Below are positions 20,331-31,020 of a stretch of 64,000 nt of DNA, piece after piece (the stretch's first letter is position 1; each line of letters opens with the position of its first letter). The stretch spans positions 25,066,397 to 25,130,396 of the forward strand of contig CM036758.1 in the NCBI GenBank assembly GCA_020796225.1. Direction: 5' to 3'. The notes below the pieces were generated by a model. That model was not told the DNA's origin. It ran no database searches and saw only the letters and a program-made list of their open reading frames with translations. A program made the position numbers and the translations under genes. The stretch comes from Arion vulgaris (taxonomy: Eukaryota; Mollusca; Gastropoda; Stylommatophora; Arionidae).

Positions 20331-20980
20331 GTAGACTCCGACTGTTCGTCAGATCACAGTATATATTAGCAGGGATATCCACAAGCAGGTACGCATTACT
20401 ATTTTGAAATAGTTTGTAATGACCTAATTTTTGTCCGTCTAGTCAAGAGAGATCTGGTTTCTCTCCAATACTTTTGTATGATTATCCCACCTTCATCTAC
20501 ATAAATAGAATAGAAATATTGAAAGACGACCTACTCTCACATATATGGTTTTGCCATTCTGTTTTCAACACAACTGTGTGTCTAAGAAAGGTTTGAGCTA
20601 GTCTAACCAACGCCCACTTGCTTCTAAACTGAAGTAACCCATATACTTTTTTTATATTATCATTGTGTTGTGGTTTTGTCAGTTTCGCTGTACATTTTAA
20701 ATGCGTAGCTGACAATGAATGCCCCCCTTTCCACCCACACACACCTTGTGTCCCAACTGCCTTCTTTGTGTGACTTATTGTATTCTTCAGATTACTCATT
20801 ATGTCACAGCGATATTTGCTGCAGGCAATGATTCACTTTTGTTCTGTCACTCATCAGGTCACAGTGAACGTAGCTTCAATAAGCTGTATGATTTAGTTAT
20901 TCTTTAACGTTTTTCTGTCACTCATTTGCTCACCGCGCCATTATTTTTAAAGATTTATATTATTCATTTCTTGTTCTGTG
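20331..20980. other. Spacer between the arrays
   Basis: This is non-repetitive AT-rich sequence. The last 200 bp contain decayed single units of the following 55-bp array (for example TCTGTCACTCATCAGGTCAC). No gene is recognised. Confidence 0.6.
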
Positions 20981-22336
20981 ATTCTTCAGCTCACAGCACC
21001 AACTACTTCAAGGAACTATGATTCGCTTCTTCATCTGTCACTTATCAGCTCACAGCACCAGTTGCTTCAAGGAACTATCGCTTCTTCATTTGTCACTTAT
21101 CAGCTCACAGCACCAACTACTTCAAGGAACTATTGCTTCTTCATCTGTCACTTATCAGCTCACAGCACCAGTTGCTTCAAGAAACTATCGCTTCTTCATC
21201 TGCCACTTATCAGCTCACAGCACCAGTTGCTTCAAGGAACTATCGCTTCTTCATCTGCCACTTATCAGCTCACAGCACCAGTTGCTTCAAGGAACTATCG
21301 CTTCTTCATCTGTCACTTATCAGCTCACAGCACCAGTTGCTTCAAGAAACTATCGCTTCTTCATCTGCCACTTATCAGCTCACAGCACCAGTTGCTTCAA
21401 GGAACTATCGCTTCTTCATCTGCCACTTATCAGCTCACAGCACCAGTTGCTTCAAGGAACTATCGCTTCTTCATCTGTCACTTATCAGCTCACAGCACCA
21501 GTTGCTTCAAGGAACTATCGCTTCTTCATCTGTCACTTATCAGCTCACAGCACCAACTACTTCAAGGAACTATCGCTTCTTCATCTGTCACTTATCAGCT
21601 CACAGCACCAACTACTTCAAGGAATTATGATTCGCTTCTTCATCTGTCACTTATCAGCTCACAGCACCAACTACTTCAAGGAATTATGATTCGCTTCTTC
21701 ATCTGCCACTTATCAGCTCACAGCACCAGTTGCTTCAAGGAACTATCGCTTCTTCATCTGCCACTTATCAGCTCACAGCACCAGTTGCTTCAAGGAACTA
21801 TCGCTTCTTCATCTGTCACTTATCAGCTCACAGCACCAGTTGCTTCAAGGAACTATCGCTTCTTCATCTGCCACTTATCAGCTCACAGCACCAGTTGCTT
21901 CAAGGAACTATCGCTTCTTCATCTGTCACTTATCAGCTCACAGCACCAGTTGCTTCAAGAAACTATCGCTTCTTCATCTGCCACTTATCAGCTCACAGCA
22001 CCAGTTGCTTCAAGGAACTATCGCTTCTTCATCTGTCACTTATCAGCTCACAGCACCAGTTGCTTCAAGGAACTATCGCTTCTTCATCTGTCACTTATCA
22101 GCTCACAGCACCAACTACTTCAAGGAACTATCGCTTCTTCATCTGTCACTTATCAGCTCACAGCACCAACTACTTCAAGGAATTATGATTCGCTTCTTCA
22201 TCTGTCACTTATCAGCTCACAGCACCAACTACTTCAAGGAATTATGATTCGCTTCTTCATCTGTCACTTATCAGCTCACAGCACCAACTACTTCAAGGAA
22301 TTATGATTCGCTTCTTCATCTGTCACTTATCAGCTC
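20981..22336 (+). repeat. 55-bp minisatellite, central array
   Basis: About 24 units of GCACCAGTTGCTTCAAGGAA, CTATCGCTTCTTCATCTGTC and ACTTATCAGCTCACA. Some are 59 bp, with an ATGATT insertion. Runs of subtypes in the first half recur in the second half, suggesting segmental duplication of about 0.6 kb within the array. It is open for 442 codons in one frame, a consequence of a stop-free unit and not evidence of a gene. Confidence 0.95.
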
Positions 22337-23641
22337 ATAGGAACGCTAGAGAAACTTTCCATGGGCTTGCATGACTCAAGTATAGACTATTGAGTGTGGA
22401 AAGCTAGAGAAACTTTCCATGGGCTTGCATGACTCAAGTATAGACTATTGAGTGTGGAAAGCTAGAGAAACTTTCCATGGGCTTGCATGACTCAAGTATA
22501 GACTATTGAGTGTGGAAAGCTAGAGAAACTTTCCATGGGCTTGCATGTCTCAAGTATAGACTATTGAGTGTGGAAAGCTAGAGAAACTTTCCATGGGCTT
22601 GCATGACTCAAGTATAGACTATTGAGTGTGGAAAGCTAGAGAAACTTTCCATGGGCTTGCATGACTCAAGTATAGACTATTGAGTGTGGAAAGCTAGAGA
22701 AACTTTCCATGGGCTTGCATGACTCAAGTATAGACTATTGAGTGTGGAAAGCTAGAGAAACTGTCCATGGGCTTGCATGACTCAAGTATAGACTATTGAA
22801 AGTGGAACGCTAGAGAAACTTTCCATGGGCTTGCATGACTCAAGTATAGACTATTGAGTGTGGAAAGCTAGAGAAACTTTCCATGGGCTTGCATGACTCA
22901 AGTATAGACTATTGAGTGTGGAAAGCTAGAGAAACTTTCCATGGGCTTGCATGTCTCAAGTATAGACTATTGAGTGTGGAAAGCTAGAGAAACTTTCCAT
23001 GGGCTTGCATGACTCAAGTATAGACTATTGAGTGTGGAAAGCTAGAGAAACTTTCCATGGGCTTGCATGACTCAAGTATAGACTATTGAGTGTGGAAAGC
23101 TAGAGAAACTTTCCATGGGCTTGCATGACTCAAGTATAGACTATTGAGTGTGGAAAGCTAGAGAAACTTTCCATGGGCTTGCATGACTCAAGTATAGACT
23201 ATTGAGTGTGGAACGCTAGAGAAACTTTCCATGGGCTTGCATGACTCAAGTATAGACTATTGAGTGTGGAAAGCTAGAGAAACTTTCCATGGGTTTGCAT
23301 GACTCAAGTATAGACTATTGAGTGTGGAAAGCTAGAGAAAATTGCCATGGGCTTGCATGACTCAAGTATAGACTATTGAGTGTGGAGAGCTAGAGAAACT
23401 TTCCATGGGCTTGCATGACTCAAGTATAGACTATTGAGTGTGGAGAGCTAGAGAAACTTTCCATGGGCTTGCATGACTCAAGTATAGACTATTGAGTGTG
23501 GAACGCTAGAGAAACTTTCCATGGGCTTGCATGACTCAAGTATAGTCTATTGAGTGTGGAATGCTAGAGAAACTTTCCATGGGCTTGCATGACTCAAGTA
23601 TAGACTATTGAGTGTGGAACGCTAGAGAAACTTTCCATGGG
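22337..23641 (-). repeat. 58-bp minisatellite, right arm (inverted)
   Basis: About 22 units of GCTAGAGAAACTTTCCATGG, GCTTGCATGACTCAAGTATA and GACTATTGAGTGTGGAAA, the exact reverse complement of the left-arm unit. It starts abruptly after TCAGCTCATAGGAACG, where the central array is cut off mid-unit. Nearly all units hold TGACTCA. Left-arm subtypes (GGAACGCTAG, GAAAGTGGAA) recur here. Confidence 0.96.
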
Positions 23642-23849
23642 TAAAATTGATATCTGAAATAGTTTTTAAAAAGTTCTTTATTTTCAGTACTGATTCGCGG
23701 AATCAACGAATAACTACAAAGGTCCGTGCTCCTTTAGGCTGAAAACCAATTAAAGGAACATATTTTCTATACTGTAATAAGAAATATTCTTAAATTGAGA
23801 GCCCAATTGTATTACGAAACGAAATCATAGGATTTAATAGGATACATAG

Positions 23850-24470
23850 AAAGTCCTGGATTTTATATGCCTGGGAAGTACAGTATGACAAGATGGAGAC
23901 TCAGAAAAGGATGTCATCGAAAAAATCAAGAAGGCAAAACAATCTTTTGTCAAGCTCAACAAAATCTGGAAAACAAAAAGGCTAAATCTTAGAACAAAAC
24001 TTAAAATATATAGAAGTACGAGGAGTGCAGTGAATGCTGGAAAATAAATGACCCAACACATAATACACAAGTTGGAGACATTTCAGAATAAATGTTTAAG
24101 AAGAATCCTGCAAAATTTCTGGCCAAATACCACAACAAATGAGGAGCTTTGGAAATGAACAGACTGTGCATCCTTGAAGATCATCATTAAGAGACGAATA
24201 TGGAGGTGGTTTGGACATGTACGTCGTATGCCAGTGGGGGCATTGGCTGGGACAGCTCTCAGATGGACAGCGGATGGGAAGAGAAGGCCTGGACGTCCAA
24301 TGGAAACATGGAAACGAACTGTGGAGAGAGAGAGGGTTGAAGAAGTGCGGCCTGACGTGGGAAACAGCTGGTAGAAACGCAACACTGAACTGCAACAGTG
24401 GAAGTCTCTTGTGGAAGCCTTATGTGTCAATCGGAACAAGAAGAGGATACAGATAGATATTTCTATATTC
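23850..24470 (+). mobile_element. LINE 3' end fragment
   Basis: The + strand contains RIWRWFGHVRRMP, KRRPGRPMETWKRTVERE and a terminal CVNRNKKR-like end (EALCVNRNKKRIQ, in a shifted frame). This is the C-terminal module of a non-LTR ORF2 with its natural stop. Several frames are needed, so it is decayed. Confidence 0.8.
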
Positions 24471-24707
24471 TGGTTTCCCTTGAAATAAAATACATACGAA
24501 ATTAGATCACCTGCACATTTTCAGCTGTCTAAAAACAAGTCATTCTTCCGTGACAAAAGATTTAAAACTAGAAAAGACAATCTATGGGGAAAATACGAAC
24601 GCTGACATGACAGAATTGTCAGTGTTCAATTATCTGGAAACTAGGAGCTGAATAGACCTGGTTCATTGTATACACCCCCCACAAACACCCCCACCATCCA
24701 TCTACAC

Positions 24708-25157
24708 CAGCGCTTCCCAAAGTGAGCGATACCGATCCCCTCAAGTGGGCGCTGAAGCGTTCTAGGGGCGATAGTGGGTTCAGAAGAAGTGGGGAGGGGG
24801 ATGTTCAGGTGATTAGGGTTGGTGGCTCCTTAAGAAGAAATTAATAATAAATATTTTAAAATAAATTATTTTCGTGATTTTGCGATTGAATAATCGTTTA
24901 AAATTTGAATTCTGCATTTTAATTATGCATCTTACACGATGAATTTTTTAAAATCAATTTTCGATTTCATGCAAATAACCATTTGAAAATTCATCATTTA
25001 TGACAGAAATATATATCAATTTTCTATGTCAAAAGAAAATAGAGCATGTATATATGTGGGACGGGGAGTTGGCAAACTGTTATAATGGGGGTGGGGGTGT
25101 TACAAAGTTTATGTTGTGCAAAGTGGGCGGTGGGCCGAAAAAGTTTGGGAATCTATG
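24708..25157. mobile_element. Non-autonomous hAT element (MITE), copy 2
   Basis: The 8-bp duplication ATCTACAC (24700-24707 and 25158-25165) flanks a 450-bp element with ends CAGCGCTTCCCAAAGTG and AGTTTGGGAATCTATG. It is the reverse complement of the copy at 11384-11911. The interior AT-rich part (ATAAATATTTTAAAATAAAT) is shared. It lacks most of the (TA)n expansion of copy 1. Confidence 0.88.
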
Positions 25158-25264
25158 ATCTACACAGACTAATGAGCAAATGATACGACAAATACAGTTA
25201 GGTATCGGGTTTATTCCATGTCTAAATTAAATTTTAATTGGTAGGTCCATTACCATTGCACTTT

Positions 25265-26090
25265 TGTGAATAACTAGATGTTCTCCGAATTATTTTTACA
25301 CAGGAAGATACCAGCGTTAGTACACGCATTTTATAGCACTTGTTAGAGCACACGATGTAATTTTATAGCACTTGTTAGAGCACACGATGTAATTTTATAG
25401 CACTTGTTAGAGCACACGATGTAATTTTATAGCACTTGTTAGAGCACACGATGTAATTTTATATCACTTGTTAGAGCACACGATGTAATTTTATAGCACT
25501 TGTTAGAGCACACGATGTAATTTTATAGCACTTGTTAGAGCACGCGATGTAATTTTATATCACTTGTTAGAGCACACGATGTAATTTTATAGCACTTGTT
25601 AGAGCACACGATGTAATTTTATAGCACTTGTTAGAGCACACGATGTAATTTTATATCACTTGTTAGAGCACACGATGTAATTTTATAGCACTTGTTAGAG
25701 CACACGATGTAATTTTATAGCACTTGTTAGAGCACACGATGTAATTTTATATCACTTGTTAGAGCACACGATGTAATTTTATAGCACTTGTTAGAGCACA
25801 CGATGTAATTTTATAGCACTTGTTAGAGCACACGATGTAATTTTATATCACTTGTTAGAGCACACGATGTAATTTTATAGCACTTGTTAGAGCACACGAT
25901 GTAATTTTATAGCACTTGTTAGAGCACACGATGTAATTTTATATCACTTGTTAGAGCACACGATGTAATTTTAAAGATTATGAAAGCGTGTAGAAATTGT
26001 TTTTAAAATTTGTAATGAGCTTTATTCTGGCGGCGGCTTTCCAGTCTACTCTTATCGATTTTCTACTGCCAAAGATATGTGCAGGACACA
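25265..26090. repeat. Dispersed repeat element carrying an expanded 32-bp satellite
   Basis: The flanks (TTTTTACACAGGAAGAT at 25296 and GGCGGCTTTCCAGTCTACTC to TTTTCTACTGCC at 26030-26070) match the element at 2500-2715. The middle has grown into a 32-bp array (25334-25973). This shows how the array arose. Confidence 0.7.
25334..25973. repeat. 32-bp minisatellite with a 96-bp higher-order period
   Basis: About 20 units of TTTTATAGCACTTGTTAGAG and CACACGATGTAA. A variant with TATATCAC in place of TATAGCAC occurs at 25461, 25557, 25653, 25749, 25845 and 25941, exactly every 96 bp. This shows that trimers of the unit were amplified. Confidence 0.96.
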
Positions 26091-26284
26091 GACTGAAGAA
26101 CCATGTATAGAACAGCTTGAAGATTGTAACGATAGATACAGTATGCATATGTCTGTGGTTCTAGCTGTTTGACGCCCATTGCAGATCTAGCAAACGTATA
26201 AGACAGTGAACGAAGGAAGAAGTACTTGTCTTGTCATCACTCAATAACAAATTTACTACAATCTTTGTATACTAGTGCTGATTG

Positions 26285-26680
26285 CTACTTTACCAAAACA
26301 GTTGATGTAGGGCGAGCTTGAAGGGGGCAGACGTTTAGCTGGTGGACAGAAAAAAGCTTTAAAGACACTCTTATTAAAGTGTCTCTGAAATGCTTCGATA
26401 TAGACAATACGTGCTGGGAATCCTTGCGCAAGATCGCCAAATGTGGCGCTGTAACAACAAAAGAGGAACCGAATAGCTGAGAATCATCGTATTGTTGAGT
26501 CACAGAGAAAACGAGCAGCACGAAAAGACAGAGCACACAACAAGCACGTCTAACCTTGATCGTGTATGCCCCACCTGTGGTCGGGGATTCTGTTCTAGGA
26601 TTGGTCTCTACAATCACCTCCGCACACACCAGAGAGGTGTAACAGCACACGTCTGATATTGTTGTCATCATAGCTTGCGA
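26285..26680 (+). mobile_element. LINE 3' end with C2H2-like terminus
   Basis: The + strand preserves PKQLMYGELEGG-type sequence, SQRKRAARKDRAHN and a terminal zinc-finger-like CPTCGRGFCSRIGLYNHLRT. It is nearly the same sequence as 36900-37270. Frameshifts break it. The family is the same as, or close to, the LINE at 6040-7055. Confidence 0.8.
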
Positions 26681-26829
26681 TGGACGACTATTATTATTAT
26701 TACTTTACCATTAAAGTGGTACTTTAATACAGAAATAATATTCTGTTGTAGCCGTACACAATTATTATAGTGTTATAGACTACATAACTAGTATCGTGTT
26801 ACAGTCTATAGAACTAGTATCGTACTATA

Positions 26830-27275
26830 ATGTGACTCTTCTTCTTCTTCTTCAATGATCCAGTGGCACTTGAGCTCTTGCCCTTCGGCCCAATGCTATG
26901 TAGTGGTATCTGCATGTGTTTGTAAGTTGTTCTTTTGTTCCATATAATGTGTTCCATTTATCAGGCCTTGGAGGAAGGAGGGTCTTTCTGATGTCATCTA
27001 GTGCTTGACACTTGAAAAGGTGGTGGTGAACGGTTTCATGATGATGTGCGCACAGTTGGACTCTGGAGTGTGTTGTTGGATGAATTCTGTTCAAGTGATT
27101 ATTAAGTGTTATGTGTTGGGTTCGGAGTCTAAAAATGGTGCTCTGATCTCTTCTTGTAAGGTGGTTGATGTTGTCATTAAGGTTAGGGCTGGCCATATGG
27201 CTGTACACCTCTCTTCCTGTGTTTCCCATGGCCCATCTGTTCAGCCAAATTTCTTTATTTGTTGTCATTAGGATT
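26830..27275 (-). mobile_element. LINE ORF2 C-terminus and 3' tail (possible SINE partner)
   Basis: The minus strand is open for 138 codons. It contains WLNRWAMGNTGREVYSHM, RLRTQHITLNNHLNRI and a Cys/His segment (LCAHHHETVHHHLFKC), then a stop and a tail. The 3' end (GAGCTCAAGTGCCACTGGATC) closely resembles the tail of SINE family S1. Another copy is at 54930-55265 (+). Confidence 0.82.
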
Positions 27276-27739
27276 TGCTTTGCTGTATGGAGAGTTGTTG
27301 CTGTGATTGGTTGTTCCTGTGTTGACCCTTTCTTGGCTAACCTATCCGTTTTATGTGACTCAATAGAACTAGCATTACATCAAAGTTTGACGCCCCACAC
27401 CGTTGGTATATTGTGACTACAAAAGTATTATATTGGTGCTTATCAAATGCTAATTTTGCTAACGATTGAACAAAGTAAATTTTTCAACGTCTTCCTTATT
27501 ATGTCAATCATCAGACTGCAACACAAGTAGCTTAGGTTTATGTATTAAATGTCAGATTAAAAAAAAGATAAAAAGCTAGAGACTGTCTGACATTGTTGTT
27601 GTATCTCAGGTACAGATCACGATACCCTGCATGACATTTGAAGAACAATTAATGGGTGTGTCTATATTTGTGTTCTTGTTTAAATGAAACCTTTTAATAT
27701 GGTAATTTTAATTCATAGTTTTTTTTGGGTGTCATCTAA

Positions 27740-27970
27740 TGCAAAGACAGGTTTGAAAATATTGTGAGAGCGAGAAAAATGAATGGGAAAAGATGGAAGA
27801 TAACATACATAGACGATACTCAGCAGAGAGACAGTGTGGTGTGGAAGGGCACCACAAACTCAGTTGACCCGCAGCGCTGAGCACAGAAATTTGTGGAGAT
27901 TCATGATAGTCAACTCCAGTAGGCACGGCACCTGATGGTGATGATGAAAGACGACATACTTCTTCTTCTT
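27740..27970 (+). mobile_element. Possible LINE 3' end
   Basis: The + strand reads like the end of a LINE ORF2 (VVWKGTTNSVDPQR, then RHGT before tandem TGATGATGA-type sequence). No diagnostic motif is intact. Confidence 0.35.
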
Positions 27971-28059
27971 TCTCTAATCCTGTTTTGCTCACATTGTCAG
28001 AATTAAAAAGATATTTATAGAACGGGCTTTCGTGTGCACTTCGCACGCGGTTACTTTCA

Positions 28060-28320
28060 CTATCTCTGTTGTTTCTGTATTTCACCTTTTGCGTGGACGA
28101 TATTTTGTCTTGTACTAACTAAATCTGAGCAGAATTCCCCTGTAAGGCCCACTGCACTGCCTGTTGGTAATCTTATGTGGCCAAACCATTTCATTTGTAG
28201 TTTCTTGATGAAGTTTAGTAAATATGTTGTGCCCACTTTTTTCCTGATGAAGTTCAGTAAATATGTTGTGCCCACTTTTTTCCTGATGTCTTCATTTCTA
28301 ATCTTAGTTGTCCATTGATA
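28060..28320 (-). mobile_element. LINE ORF2 fragment with small internal duplication
   Basis: The minus strand contains KKLQMKWFGHIRLPTG, the post-RT module. A block of about 39 bp (TGATGAAGTTTAGTAAATAT and following) is duplicated in tandem at 28206-28283. Confidence 0.65.
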
Positions 28321-28583
28321 CTCTCACTTCATCTCTGTCGATACAAGTTTTACTTACTTTGTCACTCCATTTCTATATTACACAGTCATCCAGAAAGATC
28401 ATACCGGTTTTTTCAATGTCTTTAAGATCTGTTCAGTTTTTGTAATCACATTTGTAAGGCACACAAGTCATTGCTTTTGTATACCTTAGTATAAAGGAAA
28501 CCTTATCTCCTTACTGTCTCCACGCAGATAGTCTGACTGAATGACCTGGTTCACAGATTTACCACGTCCTTCTCTTATTTACC

Positions 28584-28862
28584 ATGGCCGCGGATTTACC
28601 CACCAATATTTCCTTAGATACAATCAAGCATGATGGTCCCATTGAATCCCTCTTCCGTTCTCAATGTCGGTTATGGACCATCCATTATGAAGTTCCAATG
28701 GTAAAGTCATCATCATATGCAGAAAGTCGCTCTCATCACAATCCGCCAGAACCCCCTAAAAACTCTCGTTCCATAACAGAATTCTCCGCCTTCTTCAACG
28801 ACATGTTCAATGTATCCTGTTGTTACCGTCACCTAATTGGTCGTCGCCGCCTCGTATTCTAG
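28584..28862 (+). other. Unassigned 92-codon open frame
   Basis: It starts in a good context (CCATGGCC), is less AT-rich than its surroundings, and ends IGRRRLVF before a stop. No family is recognised, and no splice site or neighbouring exon supports it. It could be part of a degenerate repeat. Confidence 0.2.
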
Positions 28863-28989
28863 AAACCATATGTATCAAAAAAGTTAATTGCATACCCTTT
28901 ACATGACTTTGCGAATCAACCCCAACTTTTTAACGCTGTTTGTGATTTTTCTATTCATTATTACGTTCAGTAGTTTGCAATTGCTTTCT

Positions 28990-29120
28990 GAGCGGGTCCA
29001 TTGTCCTTTTTTTTGGGGTCAAAATCCACGCGAATTTGCAACCAAACTGTCCGCAGCGTGATTCGAACTCAGAACGTCGATGTTAATAGACCGAGTCACT
29101 AACCCCTAGGCCACAGAAAT
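28990..29120 (-). mobile_element. tRNA-derived SINE head
   Basis: On the minus strand GTGGCCTAGGGGTTAGTGAC (A box) is followed about 30 bp later by GAGTTCGAATCACGC (B box). The spacing fits a tRNA. The sequence continues into GCAAATTCGCGTGGATTTTG. No target duplication is visible. Confidence 0.65.
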
Positions 29121-29241
29121 CATATACTCCATTGCTATTTTCTCCAAACTAATGGTGAAGTACACACTTTAAACCAATAACTGGAGTAATTTTGTTAGTT
29201 ATACAAGGGCGTATTTATCGTTGAAAAACATAGTACACATT

Positions 29242-30105
29242 GTCAGTGCCGGATTATACACAGCGCGGGGCCTGTAGCAAATTTTAGCGCGGGGCCCTAG
29301 GTTTTGTATGATAATAAATAATAAAACACAACTTTTACAAATAAACTTTTCTTTCTTTAATGTGAGCAAATTTAAAGATAATACTAGACAAATCAATTTC
29401 TCTAAGTAAATTACATCCAATGTTCATTAAGGTGAGGTTATTTAGACGATCTTGTCCCATCATGTTCCTTAACTCACTTTTGGTACGCTTTAATGTTGAA
29501 AAATAACGCTCTTCGCTGCAGTTAGTAATCAATAAAGACAAGTAAATTTTCAAGACTATTTCTACATTTGGGAAACACGACTCTAATGAATTTTCCATTA
29601 TAAGTTTATAAAATTGCAGTTCAAAAGCCTCATGCTTTTCGTTGCTAATAGCAGCAGCTACATTAGTTTTTAAGAAGTTCAACGAACTGCACAAGTTCGT
29701 CGCCTAGACTTTCTTCCAAATCCTCTTGGTAAGAGCTGACAATATTTGGAGTTCTTTTCAAGATCTCTTCTGCTGTAAGAGATTTTAACTGCCGAAGTAT
29801 TCCAAATACAATAATCACTCTATGGTACGCTCCCATGCGTTTAGCTAAGGCAGAGAGTACATTATCAATTATGACAATAAAAACACTTGACTTTCAAATT
29901 TTTGTTTGGGTGTTTGATTTTCTACAACTGCATCGAGCGTAGTAGAGCCGCTGAAATCATTGTACTTAGTACTTCGCTTGCGTCGTCTTGAAGTTTGTTG
30001 CTGACATTCTTGTCAGTCAGCTTTGGCCTCAATATCTGAAAATGTAGGCCGCATTGCTTGAACGTACACGCGTAACGATTCATAAAGGGCATATCCCGCG
30101 AATGG
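29242..30105 (-). mobile_element. hAT transposon 3' fragment (ZMYM-like family)
   Basis: It starts at the terminal sequence CAGTGCCGGATTAT. The minus strand encodes the C-terminal dimerisation segment (TNCSEERYFSTLKRTKSELR, then MMGQDRLNNLTLMNI). It is collinear and highly similar to 37723-38565, the same end of a complete element. It breaks off near 30105, so most of the transposase is missing. Confidence 0.85.
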
Positions 30106-31015
30106 CAGCTTCACTTCGATCCCTACCAGAAGAGAAGAAGACGCGAGGAAAGGGCGTTGGCACTGAATAGGACACATAATGAGGAAATCCTAGGGGAATA
30201 TAACAAGAAGGGTCATTTCATAGAACCCGCGGGAAAGTGAAAGAGAGGGAAGACAACAAATACGCGGAGAGATATTTGAAAGCAAAGATTAACGATATAC
30301 GGAAGAGCTGGAAGGAGCAGCTAGATATAAATATGGTAAGAAAGATTTGGCATGAGTTGGTTGATGTCTCATACCCTCCCTGGTGTTTAAAATGCACCAG
30401 AGAGAGAGAGAGAGGGAGAGAAAGAGATAAAAAGAGATAACATTTGATAATTCTCATCCTTAGTTTATTTATGATTTGCTTAAATGCTAGTATCTTTCTC
30501 ATATCGTTTAATAAAGTCATTTCTATTCTATTTATAACTCTATTTTTTTGTCAGCCCTATTTCCTTTGCCTGCACATTTCCTTAGTTAGTTACTTGCAAT
30601 ACCTGTACTTCTTCATTTGTATTCAGTATCATTAATTTCTAGACTATCTTTTCTTAAGTGATATATTACTCTTTTCAGAACTTGAACCACGTGATTTCTC
30701 TATCGTCTAACAAAACCACGCCCACGTCCAATGAAGGGGCAATAACTGACTGTAACGAATAGATTAATTTACATTTGACTTTTGCAATCGTGGCAGACGA
30801 AAGCAAGACTATAGAGGTGAACTGATAGCAACAAAGAGATGCAGTTATACTGTTAGGTGATCATTTGCTACGACGTCTACAGGGAAACGCTCAGGTCAGA
30901 GAATGGTGTTTGTATTTTCAGAAATATATAGTAACGTGCCTTCTAGTTTTAGACAAATGTATATCAGACGTGATATATATTTGTATATGATTATTTTTTA
31001 CTTAATTTTTCTTTT
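30106..31015. other. No recognised gene
   Basis: It contains a purine-rich segment with (GA)n at 30400-30440 and otherwise AT-rich sequence. Short frames here show no domain. Confidence 0.4.
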
Positions 31016-31020
31016 TATAA

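Noticed and set aside
20978..22306. A 442-codon open frame as a repeat-protein gene
   Set aside because: It lies wholly within the 55-bp array, changes reading phase of the unit as it goes, and has no domain, splice or start evidence.
19630..23641. The inverted 58-bp arms as terminal repeats of one large transposon
   Set aside because: The arms have unequal lengths and are internally tandem. No target duplication or transposase is visible between them.
25334..25973. CRISPR-like array
   Set aside because: The 32-bp units are contiguous with no unique spacers, in an animal genome with introns and transposons.
27732..28085. A 117-codon minus-strand frame as a gene
   Set aside because: No family is recognised, and the opposite strand looks like a decayed LINE 3' end.
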